NCBI RefSeq assembly: GCF_006494425.1 | Contig: NZ_VHIV01000007.1 | Span: 144,281 to 208,280, forward strand | Direction of reading: 5' to 3' | DNA: 64,000 nt | DNA from: Bacillus dicomae | Lineage (GTDB): Bacteria > Bacillota > Bacilli > Bacillales > Bacillaceae_G | Part shown: piece after piece, positions 35,867 to 48,159 of the stretch | Layout of the letters: the number at the start of each line of letters is the position of its first letter | Position numbering within the stretch: the stretch's first letter is position 1 | Notes under the pieces: generated by a model | Told to the model about the DNA's origin: nothing | Seen by the model: the letters and a program-made list of their open reading frames with translations, nothing else | Databases searched by the model: none | Position numbers and translations under genes: made by a program

Positions 35867-36532
35867 TTATGATCTGCGTAAAAAGACTTTCGCAAAGTAG
35901 TTTCCTAAATTTTGAGCTACCTGTACGAGAATAATAAGTAAAACGACCGTTACGAACATAACTGATGTATCAAAGCGTTGATAACCATATGTCATTGCTA
36001 AGTCACCAAGACCGCCTCCACCGACAAGCCCAGCAACTGCAGAAAACTCAATTAAACCAACTGTCATAAACGTGACACCTAAAATCAATGGCGCCAACGC
36101 TTCTGGCACAAGGATTTCAAAGACAATTCTAAATGGTGAAGCACCCATTGCTTGTGCTGCTTCAATTACCCCTTTCGGAACAGAAACAAGATTTGTTTCA
36201 ACCATTCTAGCAATACCGATTGATGCAACTAACGTCATTGGAAAAATTGCTGCCGCCGTTCCAATTGTCGTTCCGATAACACTTCTTGTTAGCGGGCTTA
36301 AAGCTACTAAGAAGATGATGAACGGAACCGGACGAATGGTATTAATGATGATATTAAGAATAGAAAAGACCCATTTATTTTCTAAAAAGTTTCCTTTTCT
36401 CGTTACATATAAAAGTAAACCTAGAGGTATACCAAGAATTGTAGCGAATATAAGGGTTACAATTACCATTAAGAGGGTATCCCCCGTCGCATCTAGTATG
36501 CGCGGCCAAAATATACTCCAATCAACTCGCAT
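35867..36532 (-). CDS. metI: Methionine ABC transporter permease
   Basis: A 221-residue permease with five to six membrane helices and the EAA loop EAAQAMGASPFRIVFEILVPEAL. It overlaps metN by 11 nt and forms the membrane channel of the MetNIQ importer. Confidence 0.95.
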   Translation of the reverse strand: MRVDWSIFWPRILDATGDTLLMVIVTLIFATILGIPLGLLLYVTRKGNFLENKWVFSILNIIINTIRPVPFIIFLVALSPLTRSVIGTTIGTAAAIFPMTLVASIGIARMVETNLVSVPKGVIEAAQAMGASPFRIVFEILVPEALAPLILGVTFMTVGLIEFSAVAGLVGGGGLGDLAMTYGYQRFDTSVMFVTVVLLIILVQVAQNLGNYFAKVFLRRS

Positions 36533-37541
36533 GAGCTTCTACCTCCTTCAGCTGCACTTGCAGTCTTAGATGTTGTAATGCTTTTTGAATTTCCCTCTGT
36601 TCGCCTTGCAATTCTACAAGAAGATTTCCAAATAGCACATTTTGAAGTTCAATAATATTTCCGTACAGTACATTTACATCAACATTATAGTTTTTTGCGA
36701 TATATGATAGTACCGGCTGTCCTGTCTCCTCACCAGTAAATGTTAGACGATAAATCTGACCACCATTTTGAATTTTCGCTAAAACACTTTCCGGTAAATG
36801 ATCATTTATAACTGAGCGTACAAAGTTTTGAGTCGTCTTTGTTTTCGGTTGCGTGAAAACATCAAACAGTTTTCCTTCTTCAATAACTTTTCCTTTCTCC
36901 ATTACAGCTACACGGTGACAAATTTCTTTCACAACATGCATTTCATGTGTAATGAGAAGAATTGTTAAATTGTATTCTCGATTTACTTTCTTTAATAAGT
37001 TTAGAATTTCTGTCGTTGTTTCTGGATCTAAAGCTGATGTTGCCTCATCACATATAAGAATATCTGGTGATGTTGCGAGCGCTCTAGCGATACCAACACG
37101 CTGCTTTTGTCCGCCTGATAGCTGCTCTGGGTAATTGTTTGCCTTATCTTCTAACCCTACAAACTTCAGCAGTTCATTTACTCTTTCTTTTATCTCATTC
37201 TTTGGTACTTTCGCTAACTTTAATGGATAAGCAATATTCCCAAACACTGTTCTTGAATTAAATAAATTAAAGCTTTGAAAAATCATCCCGATTCTTTGTC
37301 TTAGCTTCCGTAATTCTTTCGTCGATAATGATGTAATATCTTTATCATCTATCGAAATCGTTCCTGACGTTGGTCTCTCTAACATGTTTACTAGGCGTAA
37401 TAACGTACTCTTTCCAGCTCCACTAAAACCGATAATGCCAAAAATTTCGCCTTTTTCAACGGATAACGTTACATCCTCCACCGCATGAACAGATTGCCCA
37501 CCTGATTCGTATACTTTACTTACATTTTTAAAAGAAATCAT
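36522..37541 (-). CDS. metN: Methionine ABC transporter ATP-binding protein
   Basis: 339 residues from MISFKNVSKVYESGGQS at 37541, which has AGGAGG 9 nt upstream. The open frame continues upstream into the riboswitch terminator and that part is not translated. Walker A GFSGAGKST, signature LSGGQKQRVGIARAL and Walker B ILICDEATSALD are intact. The C-terminal ~90 residues are the NIL/ACT-like methionine-binding regulatory domain (YRLTFTGEETGQPVLSYIAK). Confidence 0.95.
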   Translation of the reverse strand: MISFKNVSKVYESGGQSVHAVEDVTLSVEKGEIFGIIGFSGAGKSTLLRLVNMLERPTSGTISIDDKDITSLSTKELRKLRQRIGMIFQSFNLFNSRTVFGNIAYPLKLAKVPKNEIKERVNELLKFVGLEDKANNYPEQLSGGQKQRVGIARALATSPDILICDEATSALDPETTTEILNLLKKVNREYNLTILLITHEMHVVKEICHRVAVMEKGKVIEEGKLFDVFTQPKTKTTQNFVRSVINDHLPESVLAKIQNGGQIYRLTFTGEETGQPVLSYIAKNYNVDVNVLYGNIIELQNVLFGNLLVELQGEQREIQKALQHLRLQVQLKEVEAHAS

Positions 37542-37589
37542 TTTTTCCCCTCCTATATGCTGTAAAAACTTGAAGTAGAGCTTTCGAGG

Positions 37590-37645
37590 TAAAATAAAAA
37601 GTGCTCTCCTTCTTATCAACCATAAAGATAAGAAGGAGAGCACTT
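37590..37645 (-). terminator. SAM-riboswitch terminator upstream of metN
   Basis: A 19-bp perfect stem (37599-37617 with 37627-37645), followed on the minus strand by TTTTTATTTT. It lies between the SAM aptamer and metN, as expected for premature termination when SAM is high. Confidence 0.92.
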
Positions 37646-37660
37646 ATATGTACTCGTTCA

Positions 37661-37772
37661 CATCTTCTCATCTTCCAAGCCTTTTATAAAGGCTTGCTGG
37701 AGTTAGCACGGTATTATAAAACCCGTTGCTGAGGTATCGTAGGGCCAGTCCCTCCACCTCTCTGGATAAGAA
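37661..37772 (-). promoter_or_regulatory. SAM-I (S-box) riboswitch
   Basis: On the minus strand the canonical S-box elements appear in order: CTTATCCAGAGAGGTGGAGG, GACTGGCCC, CGATACC, CAGCAACGGG, the variable P3 arm, CCGTGCTAACTCCAGCA, a P4 hairpin, and the closing GATGAGAAG. It lies upstream of the metNIQ operon. Confidence 0.95.
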
Positions 37773-38014
37773 TGTATCGATTTAATTGTCGTTTAATTAA
37801 TTCTCATTATAGAACTCAGAATAATAAGAGTCAATACATTTTTTAGAAAAACATTAATTATTTCTTTATTAAAATTTTCAGATGAAAAATTCAATAAAAA
37901 ATAGTAATCTTTAAAGTTATGTAAAATTCTCCTCTTGCATATTTTTTAAAAGGATAATCTTCTTTACTAATTGAATAACATTATTTGAATATGAAATCGG
38001 AGGAAGATAAATAT

Positions 38015-38578
38015 ATGAAAACAGCTCTTTTACTCGTTGATATTCAAAATGATTATTTTCCACACGGAAAGATGGAATTACGTAATCCAGTAGAAGCAAG
38101 CGCATATGCCAGCCAACTACTAAAGCTCTTTAGAAAGAAAAACGAACCTATTTTTCATATCCAACACGTAGCAATAAAAGATAACGCTACTTTTTTCCTA
38201 CCAAATACAGAAGGTGTGCATATTCATGAAAGCGTACGTCCACTTAGAGAAGAAACCGTTGTACTCAAACATTATCCAAATAGTTTCCGCGAAACCGATC
38301 TTCTAGAACAATTACAACGTTTAAAGATTGAGCATGTCGTCATATGCGGGATGATGACTCACATGTGTATTGATGCTACTGTAAGAGCTGCTTTTGATTT
38401 CGGCTTGCAATGTACCGTTATACATGATGCTTGTGCTACAAAAGATCTTTCTTTTAAGAATGCTACTATACCAGCCGTTTATATTCATAACACAATTTTA
38501 GCTAGTTTAAATGGGGTATATGCAAATGTAATAAGTACAGAGGAATTTTTAGCTACAAAAAAACACTCCCTTCAGTGA
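38015..38578 (+). CDS. Isochorismatase-family cysteine hydrolase
   Basis: 187 residues from MKTALLLVDIQNDYF at 38015, preceded by GGAGG; a TTG start 30 nt upstream has no such site. The catalytic triad of the family is visible: Asp in LLVDIQNDY, Lys in VLKHYPNSF and Cys in GMMTHMCIDAT. Relatives include nicotinamidases and N-carbamoyl hydrolases, and the substrate is unknown. It stands alone, divergent from the met operon. Confidence 0.85.
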   Translation: MKTALLLVDIQNDYFPHGKMELRNPVEASAYASQLLKLFRKKNEPIFHIQHVAIKDNATFFLPNTEGVHIHESVRPLREETVVLKHYPNSFRETDLLEQLQRLKIEHVVICGMMTHMCIDATVRAAFDFGLQCTVIHDACATKDLSFKNATIPAVYIHNTILASLNGVYANVISTEEFLATKKHSLQ

Positions 38579-38602
38579 GCAAAACCGAAAAGAGTGTTTC
38601 TT
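38561..38602 (+). terminator. Possible terminator of the isochorismatase-family gene
   Basis: AAACACTC (38561-38568) pairs with GAGTGTTT (38592-38599) across the stop codon, then TTCTTGT. The long loop makes this moderate. Confidence 0.5.
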
Positions 38603-38809
38603 GTCAAACCATAGATTTTCTTTCAAATTGTATTATACAGGAAATTCTTAAAATGAATACTAAAAAATGTGACTAATGAGTCAACTTTTCTCTTTTTTTT
38701 GTTTCTATTTCCATGTTTATCCCGATATGAATAGGGTTTAGCTAGTTCCACTTACCAAATAGTAATATGTGGTAAATGTTTTTTGATTCAAATTAACTAG
38801 TCTCTTCTA

Positions 38810-38959
38810 TTAATTATCTGTTTGCTTTTGCTTCTTTTTCAAATATTCCGCACGTAACTTTTCAATTTGCTGCTTTTTATCAAATTTGACAGGCGTCTGT
38901 TTTTCATGAAACTTTGCCACAGCTACCTGGCCTTTATAATCCAATTGATATTTTCCCAC
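38810..38959 (-). CDS. Small hypothetical protein, 49 residues
   Basis: A GTG-started frame at 38959 with an AGGTG site 7 nt upstream encodes a 49-residue basic, helical protein (starts MGKYQLDYKGQVAVAKFHEK and ends KKKQKQTDN). The second half is lysine/glutamine-rich and helical. I do not recognise a family. Codon use and the ribosome site are convincing, but the short length lowers confidence. It lies between the isochorismatase-family gene and rocA. Confidence 0.55.
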   Translation of the reverse strand: MGKYQLDYKGQVAVAKFHEKQTPVKFDKKQQIEKLRAEYLKKKQKQTDN

Positions 38960-39091
38960 TTTGTTCACCTACTTTTCTTGTCTTTAAAGAGAATCTATTC
39001 AACCAATATAATATACCTTATTTTACTGAAATAAACCTTATTACTTTATTGTTTATTAATTTTAGCTTAGTGGAAAATGAAAAAAAGTATA

Positions 39092-39161
39092 TAAAGTGGA
39101 ACTTTAATCAACCTTCACCAATCGTGATTTTACGGGCTATCCGGCAAATAGCGGGATACAA
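39092..39161 (+). repeat. Internally deleted copy of the B. cereus-type dispersed repeat
   Basis: TAAAGTGGAACTTTAATCA (39092-39110) matches 63531-63549 at 18 of 19 positions. It is followed by CCAATCGTGATTTTACGGGC and AGCGGGATA, which match later parts of the 63531-63690 element. The central hairpins of that element are missing here. Confidence 0.6.
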
Positions 39162-39201
39162 TAGACAATTTACGCTTCAATCCACATATAGAAATTTTTT
39201 C

Positions 39202-39237
39202 AAAAAAAGAGATCTTCGCAGACTGCGAAGATCTCTT
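39202..39237 (-). terminator. Rho-independent terminator of rocA
   Basis: A 15-bp stem AAGAGATCTTCGCAG/CTGCGAAGATCTCTT followed on the minus strand by T7, 10 nt after the rocA stop codon. Confidence 0.9.
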
Positions 39238-39247
39238 CTACTATTTC

Positions 39248-40795
39248 TTATAAAGTTTCAGAAGTAGTTTTTGCTTGCATGTGAAGTGCTAAGTAGTCAG
39301 GACCACCAGCTTTAGAGTCTGTACCAGACATGTTAAAGCCACCGAATGGTTGGTATCCTACGATTGCACCAGTACATCCACGGTTGAAGTATAAGTTACC
39401 TACATGGAAGTCTTCACGTGCTTTTTCAATATGGTCACGGTTGTTAGAGATAACTGCTCCTGTTAAACCGTATTCTGTATTGTTTGCAATTGCAAGTGCA
39501 TGGTCAAAGTCTTTTGCTTTACAGAATGCTACTACTGGTCCGAAGATTTCTTCTTTCATTAAGCGAGCATCTTCTGCAACGTCAGCAACGATTGTTGGTT
39601 GGATGAACCAGCCTTTAGAATCGTCTCCTTCGCCACCTGCTAAGATTCTACCTTCTTCTTTACCAATTGCAACATAGCTCATTACTTTATCGAATGCAGC
39701 TTGGTCATTAACAGGACCCATGTTTGTACCTAATACAGCTGGGTTAGCAACTGTTAATTCTTTCGTTAATTCAACAGCACGATTTAATACGTGATCGTAT
39801 ACATCTTCGTGGATTACTGCACGAGAACATGCAGAACATTTTTGTCCTGAGAATCCGAATGCTGATGCAACGATAGATTTAGCTGCTAATTCAAGATCTG
39901 CTTCTTTATCAACAACGATTGTATCTTTACCGCCCATTTCAGCGATAACGCGTTTCAACCAAATTTGGCCTGGGTTTACTTTCGCTGCGCGCTCATAAAT
40001 ACGGATACCTACATCGCGAGATCCAGTGAAGCTCACGAAACGTGTACGAGGGTGATCCACTAAGTAGTCACCAACTTCAGAACCATTACCTGGAACGAAG
40101 TTTACTACGCCAGCTGGTAAGCCAGCTTCTTCTAATACTTCCATGAATTTCGCAGCTACTACAGGAGTTGTACTAGCTGGTTTTAGTAATACTGTGTTAC
40201 CAGAAACTAAAGCAGCTGTTGTCATACCTGCCATAATTGCGAATGGGAAGTTCCAAGGAGAAATGATAACACCTACTCCTAATGGAATGTAAGAGAAACG
40301 ATTATATTCAATTGGACGGCTTTCTACTGGAATTCCGTCTTTTAATTTCAACATTTGACGACCATAATATTCCATAAAGTCGATTGCTTCTGCTGTATCA
40401 GCATCTGCCTCATTCCATGGTTTACCTGCTTCTTTTACAAGAATAGCAGAGAATTCATGTTTTCTGCGACGAACGATTGCTGCAGCGCGGAATAAAATGT
40501 CTGCACGCATTTCTGGCTTTGATTTTCTCCAAGTTTGGAATGTTTCATCCGCTACTTGCATTGCTTTTTCAGCTAACTCACGGCTTGCTTTTGAAACGCG
40601 ACCAACAAGTTCCTCTTTATTTGCAGGGTTTACAGAAACAATTTTGTCTTCTGTAGTGATTTTTTCTCCCCCAATAATTAATGGATAGTCTTGTCCAAGA
40701 TAAGATTCTACTTTCTTTAAACCTTCTTCAAACGCTAATTTGTTAGCCTCCACTGAAAAATCTGTAAATGGCTCATGTTTGTATGCTACTACCAT
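39248..40795 (-). CDS. rocA: 1-pyrroline-5-carboxylate dehydrogenase
   Basis: A 515-residue aldehyde dehydrogenase of the RocA/PutC group. It has the N-terminal extension typical of P5C dehydrogenases ([38 protein letters not shown]), the catalytic glutamate in AEMGGKD, and the catalytic cysteine in [11 protein letters not shown]. It oxidises P5C to glutamate in arginine and proline breakdown. A TTGAAT-N17-TAGAAT promoter and a cre-like site precede it. Confidence 0.93.
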   Translation of the reverse strand: MVVAYKHEPFTDFSVEANKLAFEEGLKKVESYLGQDYPLIIGGEKITTEDKIVSVNPANKEELVGRVSKASRELAEKAMQVADETFQTWRKSKPEMRADILFRAAAIVRRRKHEFSAILVKEAGKPWNEADADTAEAIDFMEYYGRQMLKLKDGIPVESRPIEYNRFSYIPLGVGVIISPWNFPFAIMAGMTTAALVSGNTVLLKPASTTPVVAAKFMEVLEEAGLPAGVVNFVPGNGSEVGDYLVDHPRTRFVSFTGSRDVGIRIYERAAKVNPGQIWLKRVIAEMGGKDTIVVDKEADLELAAKSIVASAFGFSGQKCSACSRAVIHEDVYDHVLNRAVELTKELTVANPAVLGTNMGPVNDQAAFDKVMSYVAIGKEEGRILAGGEGDDSKGWFIQPTIVADVAEDARLMKEEIFGPVVAFCKAKDFDHALAIANNTEYGLTGAVISNNRDHIEKAREDFHVGNLYFNRGCTGAIVGYQPFGGFNMSGTDSKAGGPDYLALHMQAKTTSETL

Positions 40796-40813
40796 TATTT
40801 TTAGCCTCCCCTT

Positions 40814-40869
40814 AGAAAAACGTTTACATTTTACAACATTATTCTACACGATAATTTAGATTTATTCAA
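40814..40869 (-). promoter_or_regulatory. rocA promoter with a cre-like site
   Basis: On the minus strand TTGAAT (40869-40864), 17 bp, TAGAAT (40846-40841). Downstream, ATGTAAACGTTTTTCT (40829-40814) resembles the CcpA cre consensus TGWAARCGYTWNCW at most positions. A site just after the start point could block transcription when glucose is present. Confidence 0.5.
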
Positions 40870-40920
40870 ATATTCCTAGACTTATATTTTAAAAATTAAT
40901 AAATTTTTAAAATATAATAA

Positions 40921-40952
40921 AAAAAAAGAGATTCATACATGCGTATGAATCT
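40921..40952 (-). terminator. Rho-independent terminator of the TSUP gene
   Basis: A 10-bp AGATTCATAC/GTATGAATCT stem with an ATGC loop. On the minus strand it overlaps the stop codon and is followed by CTTTTTTTTT. Confidence 0.85.
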
Positions 40953-41721
40953 ACAAAATATGAGTATATTCCAAAACATTTTTTCCGATCAATAATATAG
41001 TAACTAATAAAAATAAAGTTCTTACATATCCAACACCTTTTTGAACTGCAAACTTCGATCCAAAATAAGCACCAAAAATCATCGATAATCCCATAATAAT
41101 ACCGTATTCAAAATGAATTACGTCTAAAAATAAAAAAGTAATTAACGATACGATATTACTAACAAAGTTCAAAAGTTTTCCAGATGCTGCCGCTTGAATA
41201 AAATCCAAACCAATTAATAAAAATGCAAAAATTAAAAAGGATCCTGTCCCTGGTCCAAAAAATCCATCGTAAAACCCTATCATTAAAATAACAAAGAAAA
41301 ATATTAATGTTTTTCTTTTCGTCATCTTCTTATAGGTAGATACACTTCCCCAATCCTTTTTCGCAATAATATAAATGGCAATGAATACCAACATCACAAG
41401 CACTAGCGGACGTAAAATATCCGGCGGAATAAACTTTACTACTAAAGCACCTGCGACTGCTCCTATAACAGTTAACGGGATTAACTTTCCTACAATTTTA
41501 AAATCGACCTTTCCCGATCGAAGAAAATAAATTGCACTCGTAAACGTCCCCATCGTTGCAGCTAATTTATTCGTTGCAATTGCCGAAGCTGGTGGTAAAC
41601 CAACAAACATAAGTGCCGGAAGCGAAATTAATCCTCCACCGCCAACAACTGAATCAATAAACGCTGCTAAAAATCCGAATGCAATTAATAAAATAATGAC
41701 TTGAAAACTTAGTTCGTCCAT
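40951..41721 (-). CDS. TSUP (TauE/SafE) family membrane transporter
   Basis: A 256-residue protein with about eight hydrophobic helices. The two family repeats are visible, one with GFLAAFIDSVVGGGGLISLPALMF near the N-terminus and the second with GFYDGFFGPGTGSFLIF. TSUP proteins move sulfonates, sulfite or other organic anions; the substrate here is unknown. It is next to rocA but has its own terminator. Confidence 0.85.
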   Translation of the reverse strand: MDELSFQVIILLIAFGFLAAFIDSVVGGGGLISLPALMFVGLPPASAIATNKLAATMGTFTSAIYFLRSGKVDFKIVGKLIPLTVIGAVAGALVVKFIPPDILRPLVLVMLVFIAIYIIAKKDWGSVSTYKKMTKRKTLIFFFVILMIGFYDGFFGPGTGSFLIFAFLLIGLDFIQAAASGKLLNFVSNIVSLITFLFLDVIHFEYGIIMGLSMIFGAYFGSKFAVQKGVGYVRTLFLLVTILLIGKNVLEYTHIL

Positions 41722-41780
41722 GCGCTTTACCCCTTACCCCTTTTTTATAACATTTTAAATTATAACAAAATTCCTCAAGA

Positions 41781-41807
41781 AAAAAAGCCGTTCCATAAAG
41801 GAACGAC
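41781..41807 (-). terminator. Terminator of the pcrB-pcrA-ligA-camS operon
   Basis: A GTCGTTCC/GGAACGGC stem with a TTTAT loop followed on the minus strand by T7, 8 nt after the camS stop codon. Confidence 0.85.
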
Positions 41808-41815
41808 CCTCCTAT

Positions 41816-43009
41816 TTAATCTAAAATTTTCACAAACGGTTCATCTTGCTTCGCTTCACGTATAATAATCGCTTCTGGGCGCTCTACAGATTTAATCGTT
41901 ACTTGTACTTTCATATAATTCGGGAAATATTCCGTAACAAGCCCGGCTACATATTGTGTAAAACCAATTATTTCTGCTTTTCCATTAAACTGGACAGGAA
42001 TATCAAGCTTTATTTCTCTTAATTCATCGTCTCTATACATACCAGTACCGATAACAGCTGTATAGTCACCTTGGAAATAATCACTTAGTTTTGCTTTAAA
42101 GTTTGATACCCTCGCCAAATCTTCACGTTTATTATCTGTTTTCGCTTGTTCAGATGGGAACAAATAATATTTCTCATTAATTTGTTTCCAATCCTCAACT
42201 GTTTCACTACCCTTTTCAACATTTGCATAAGAAACAAAGTTACCTGGCACAAGTGAAGCCTTCGGAGCCTGACGATAAATTGCAAATGTTATCGGAAGGT
42301 TTTTTGTTGCAGGATCTTTTTGATGCATAAACTTCAAGACTTCTTGCGCCATTTTTTTCCCTTCAGCTAACATTTTTTCATTCGAGATTGTAGCTTCACG
42401 CGGGTAACCATGTTCTTCATTATAATAATGCACTGAATTCATTGCTAATCCAACTACAATGCCGCTACGCTCATCTTTGTCGCCGTTTTTCACATAATAA
42501 TCATGCTCTAAAATATTGGAAATATATACTGGATTTTTTTTGTTTTTTTCTTCTAGTATTTCGGATCCTTCACCTAAAGCTGGATTTAATCCTATGTTTG
42601 GAAATTTAACTGCATCTTTTTTTAATGTGTCTTCTAGTTCTTTCTGTTCAGCATTTGTACGCTTTCTTTTGACAAGCATTTGTACATATTGAGTCTCTAG
42701 AGTATCTCCGCCTTTAAAGAAATAATCTTTCGTACTAAATGATTCCTTCGCAATACGCATTAATCCTGTTTCAAATTCATCTATATCAAGACGATTATTT
42801 ACTCCTTGCACGACTAAACCACGTGCCTTTCCACCATCAAATGGAATAGTCGTCTTATAATATTCATCCGACATAGCGTATTTTGGAACAACTGATTGTT
42901 CTTTTGCTTTCCCCGATTTCTCAACCACTTTGTCATCTTTGTCGGCACCTGCACTACACCCACTTACAAGTAGGCCAAGGCTTAATACCGCTAATGCTAT
43001 TTTTTTCAT
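41816..43009 (-). CDS. camS: CamS family sex-pheromone-precursor lipoprotein
   Basis: A 397-residue lipoprotein with signal MKKIALAVLSLGLLVSGC (lipobox VSGC). The CamS domain follows from about residue 50. In some Firmicutes the cleaved signal peptide acts as a pheromone; B. subtilis YerH is in the same place. It follows ligA by 16 nt and is the last gene of the pcrB-pcrA-ligA-camS unit. Confidence 0.9.
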   Translation of the reverse strand: MKKIALAVLSLGLLVSGCSAGADKDDKVVEKSGKAKEQSVVPKYAMSDEYYKTTIPFDGGKARGLVVQGVNNRLDIDEFETGLMRIAKESFSTKDYFFKGGDTLETQYVQMLVKRKRTNAEQKELEDTLKKDAVKFPNIGLNPALGEGSEILEEKNKKNPVYISNILEHDYYVKNGDKDERSGIVVGLAMNSVHYYNEEHGYPREATISNEKMLAEGKKMAQEVLKFMHQKDPATKNLPITFAIYRQAPKASLVPGNFVSYANVEKGSETVEDWKQINEKYYLFPSEQAKTDNKREDLARVSNFKAKLSDYFQGDYTAVIGTGMYRDDELREIKLDIPVQFNGKAEIIGFTQYVAGLVTEYFPNYMKVQVTIKSVERPEAIIIREAKQDEPFVKILD

Positions 43010-43025
43010 GGTAAGTTTGCACCTC

Positions 43026-45050
<2,025 letters not shown>

Positions 45051-47294
45051 TTATTGTTTCGTCACAGGTGCAAATTTTGCTAACAAACGTTTAACACCGA
45101 TTGGGCTTGGGAACGCAATATCTAATTCTTTTGCATCACCTTCACCTTTTACACTTACAACTGTACCGATTCCCCATTTTTGGTGGGAAGCTTTATCGCC
45201 TACTGCCCAGCCGATTTGTTCGCCGCCTGTCGTCTTAGCTGCAGGACGCACGAAAGCTGAACGAGAACGTGTTGTCGTTGTCGTTGTCGTTTTACTGCTA
45301 CTTGCCGTTCTGCCTTTTGCACCAAATGAAGTTTCACGCTTCGGCGCTGTTTCATTTAATGATTCCACTAGTTCTGCCGGGATTTCTGTAATAAATCGAG
45401 ATGCGGCATTCATACTTGTTCTACCAAATAAAGTACGCATTTGTGCATTAGATAAATATAACTCTTCTTCTGCACGAGTAATACCTACATAAGCAAGGCG
45501 ACGCTCTTCTTGCATTTCATCTTCTTCCATTAGAGAACGTGTATGAGGGAATATTCCTTCCTCTAAACCAACAATAAAGACAACTGGGAACTCTAATCCT
45601 TTCGCTGAGTGCATCGTCATTAAAATAACTTCCTCACCAGCAGTTGGATCTTCATCTACACGATCAATATCAGCAACAAGCGCTAAGTCTGTTAAGAATG
45701 CAACAAGGCTCTTATCTTCGCTTTGAGATTCAAATGTTTGCGTAACAGATAAAAACTCATCTAAGTTCTCTAGACGACCTTCCGCTTCTAAAGTACGCTC
45801 GTTTTTCAACATATCTCGATAGCCCGTTTTTTCAATAACTTCTTCTACTAATTCTGTAACAGATAAATACTCTTGCATATTTACCCAGTTGTGTAATAAA
45901 CCTGCGAATTCTTTTACTGCCTTTGTAACCTTTGCACTTACTCCAACATGCTCAATCTCATCGAATACAGCAGTTAACGAAATTCCATTTTGCACACCGT
46001 AATTAATAATTTTATCGATAGAAGTCGCACCAATTCCGCGCTTTGGCACGTTAATAATACGCGCGAAACTAATCTCATCATCTGGATTCCCAATTAAACG
46101 TAAATACGCCAAAATATCTTTAATCTCTTTACGATCGTAGAACTTCGTACCGCCGACAATTTTGTAAGGAATATTAGATTTCAGGAAAATCTCCTCGACC
46201 ATACGAGACTGCGCATTTGTACGATATAACACTGCAAAATCAGTATATTTTCGTTTCCCCATTTGAATATCGTCACGAATTTTTTTCGCAACAAAATATG
46301 CTTCATCTTTTTCCGTCGCAGCACGGTAATATGAAATTTTGCTTCCAACTTGATTGTCTGTCCATAATTTTTTCGGTTTGCGATTCGTATTTTTTTCAAT
46401 AACAGCATTCGCTGCATTTAAAATATTTTGTGACGAACGATAGTTTTGTTCTAACAGAATAACTTGTGCATTCTCATAGTCTTTTTCAAATGACAAAATG
46501 TTAGAAATGTCCGCACCACGCCAGCGGTAAATAGACTGGTCTGAGTCACCTACAACACATAAATTTTTGAAACGTGCTGCTAAATGTTTTACAAGAAGGT
46601 ACTGCGCTTTGTTCGTATCTTGATACTCATCCACATGAATATATTGGAACTTACGCTGATAAAACTCTAGTACTTCTGGAACACGTTCAAATAGCTGAAT
46701 CGTTGTCATAATTAAATCATCAAAGTCTAATGAGTTATTTTTCAGAAGACGTTTTTGATATTCTGTATATACATCGCTCGTTAATTTTTCATATGGGTCA
46801 GCGATTGTAATTTTTTTTGCATAGCTGTCTGCGGATAACAATTCATTTTTCGCATTACTAATACCAGCTAAAATAGAGCGCGGCTCAAATTTCTTCGGAT
46901 CAATATTGCGCTCTTTCATAATTTTTTTAACTACAGTTAACTGATCACCTGAATCTAAGATTGTAAAGTTACGATTAATACCAATACGATCGATATCACG
47001 TCGTAAAATACGGACACACATAGAGTGGAACGTAGAAATCCAAATATCTTCTGCTTCTGGTCCGACAAGTGTATCAATACGCTCGCGCATTTCACGAGCA
47101 GCTTTATTTGTAAAGGTAATAGCTAGTACATTCCATGGTGCTACACCTTTTTCACCAAGTAAATACGCAATACGGTGTGTTAACACACGTGTTTTACCAC
47201 TACCTGCACCCGCCATTAATAGAAGTGGTCCATTCGTTGTTTGTACTGCTTTTTGTTGCTGCGGATTTAAACCATTTAATAACTTATCTGTCAT
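45051..47294 (-). CDS. pcrA: ATP-dependent DNA helicase PcrA
   Basis: A 747-residue UvrD/Rep-type superfamily 1 helicase with Walker [12 protein letters not shown], motif [10 protein letters not shown], motif [16 protein letters not shown], motif [16 protein letters not shown] and motif [13 protein letters not shown]. The C-terminal ~70 residues form the PcrA-specific tail with [17 protein letters not shown]. It is the essential helicase for replication and repair in Gram-positives. Confidence 0.97.
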   Translation of the reverse strand: MTDKLLNGLNPQQQKAVQTTNGPLLLMAGAGSGKTRVLTHRIAYLLGEKGVAPWNVLAITFTNKAAREMRERIDTLVGPEAEDIWISTFHSMCVRILRRDIDRIGINRNFTILDSGDQLTVVKKIMKERNIDPKKFEPRSILAGISNAKNELLSADSYAKKITIADPYEKLTSDVYTEYQKRLLKNNSLDFDDLIMTTIQLFERVPEVLEFYQRKFQYIHVDEYQDTNKAQYLLVKHLAARFKNLCVVGDSDQSIYRWRGADISNILSFEKDYENAQVILLEQNYRSSQNILNAANAVIEKNTNRKPKKLWTDNQVGSKISYYRAATEKDEAYFVAKKIRDDIQMGKRKYTDFAVLYRTNAQSRMVEEIFLKSNIPYKIVGGTKFYDRKEIKDILAYLRLIGNPDDEISFARIINVPKRGIGATSIDKIINYGVQNGISLTAVFDEIEHVGVSAKVTKAVKEFAGLLHNWVNMQEYLSVTELVEEVIEKTGYRDMLKNERTLEAEGRLENLDEFLSVTQTFESQSEDKSLVAFLTDLALVADIDRVDEDPTAGEEVILMTMHSAKGLEFPVVFIVGLEEGIFPHTRSLMEEDEMQEERRLAYVGITRAEEELYLSNAQMRTLFGRTSMNAASRFITEIPAELVESLNETAPKRETSFGAKGRTASSSKTTTTTTTRSRSAFVRPAAKTTGGEQIGWAVGDKASHQKWGIGTVVSVKGEGDAKELDIAFPSPIGVKRLLAKFAPVTKQ

Positions 47295-47304
47295 ACGCCT
47301 GCAC

Positions 47305-47994
47305 CTACTCTCCTTTTACTGCTTTAACCGTTTTTAACGCTGCTTTTATATCATCATAAATAATATTTCCAACAACTACTGTATCAGCATATTGCGCCAT
47401 TTCTTTCGCTTGCTCTGCATTAGAAATACCACCGCCATAATATAACTTAGCTTGCTTCAGTTCTACTTTTACATTTTTAACAAGTTCAACGTCTCCATAC
47501 GTACCGCTATATTCTAAATAAAATATCGGTAAACGTAATAGCTTGTCTGCTAAACGCGCGTATGCAATCACATCATCTGCTGTTACGTCACATTTTGCAT
47601 CTGTAAGCTGGGCTACTTTCGCTTCAGGATTTAAAACACAATACCCTTCCATGAAAATTTCGTCCCAATCCATAATATCCCCAAATTCTTTCAAAGCCTC
47701 ATGATGAACGCCTGTTACCCATTCTACCTTTCGGCTATTTAAAACGCTTGGGATATAATAAAAATCAAATCCTGGTGTAATTGCTTCCACATCAGAAACC
47801 TCTAACACACAAGGAACCGCATATCTACGAATGCTAACTAGCATATGTAGTACATTATCAATTGTCACTCCATCACTTCCGCCTACAATAACAGCATCTG
47901 TTCCAGACTCACAAATCATTTCTAAATGTTCGTCACTTAATTCCTTATTTGGATCAAGCTTAAATACATGTTTCCACCTGGAAATATCGTACAT
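47305..47994 (-). CDS. pcrB: Heptaprenylglyceryl phosphate synthase
   Basis: A 229-residue TIM-barrel protein of the GGGP/PcrB family. It has the phosphate-binding [11 protein letters not shown], the [10 protein letters not shown] segment and the C-terminal [31 protein letters not shown]. In Bacillus, PcrB joins heptaprenyl diphosphate to glycerol-1-phosphate to make an ether lipid. It is the first gene of the pcrB-pcrA-ligA-camS operon. Confidence 0.93.
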   Translation of the reverse strand: MYDISRWKHVFKLDPNKELSDEHLEMICESGTDAVIVGGSDGVTIDNVLHMLVSIRRYAVPCVLEVSDVEAITPGFDFYYIPSVLNSRKVEWVTGVHHEALKEFGDIMDWDEIFMEGYCVLNPEAKVAQLTDAKCDVTADDVIAYARLADKLLRLPIFYLEYSGTYGDVELVKNVKVELKQAKLYYGGGISNAEQAKEMAQYADTVVVGNIIYDDIKAALKTVKAVKGE

Positions 47995-48089
47995 GAAAAC
48001 ACCCTTTCTTTTCTCTAGTTATATATATTTCTGTTCAAAATAACAGTTTATTTTTATCTGGATTTTTTTAACTTCATCTTAAATATTTG

Positions 48090-48159
48090 TTTCAAACGGA
48101 GAATTAAGTTTGGAATTCCCTCTTCCATATTTTTTCAAACGAGAGGATTTAATTTTGAA
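48090..48159. repeat. Imperfect direct repeat upstream of pcrB
   Basis: Two ~26-bp copies at 48090-48115 and 48133-48159 share TTTCAAACG, GA(G)AAT/GATT and TTAAkTTkG parts, 43 bp apart. They lie upstream of the predicted pcrB start. Function unknown. Confidence 0.4.

Noticed and set aside
37542-37643. N-terminal extension of MetN
   Set aside because: It lies in the riboswitch terminator. The ATG at 37541 has AGGAGG and begins with the expected ABC sequence.
38700-38740. A fourth copy of the dispersed repeat (TTTATCCCGATATGAATAGGG)
   Set aside because: Only a short match to the AGCGGGATAAAA end is visible and it has changes; too short to call.
38914-39267. A 117-codon plus-strand frame before rocA
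   Set aside because: It runs through the dispersed repeat at 39092-39161 and the rocA terminator, and is antisense to the start of the small GTG-started gene. No ribosome site or protein-like composition.
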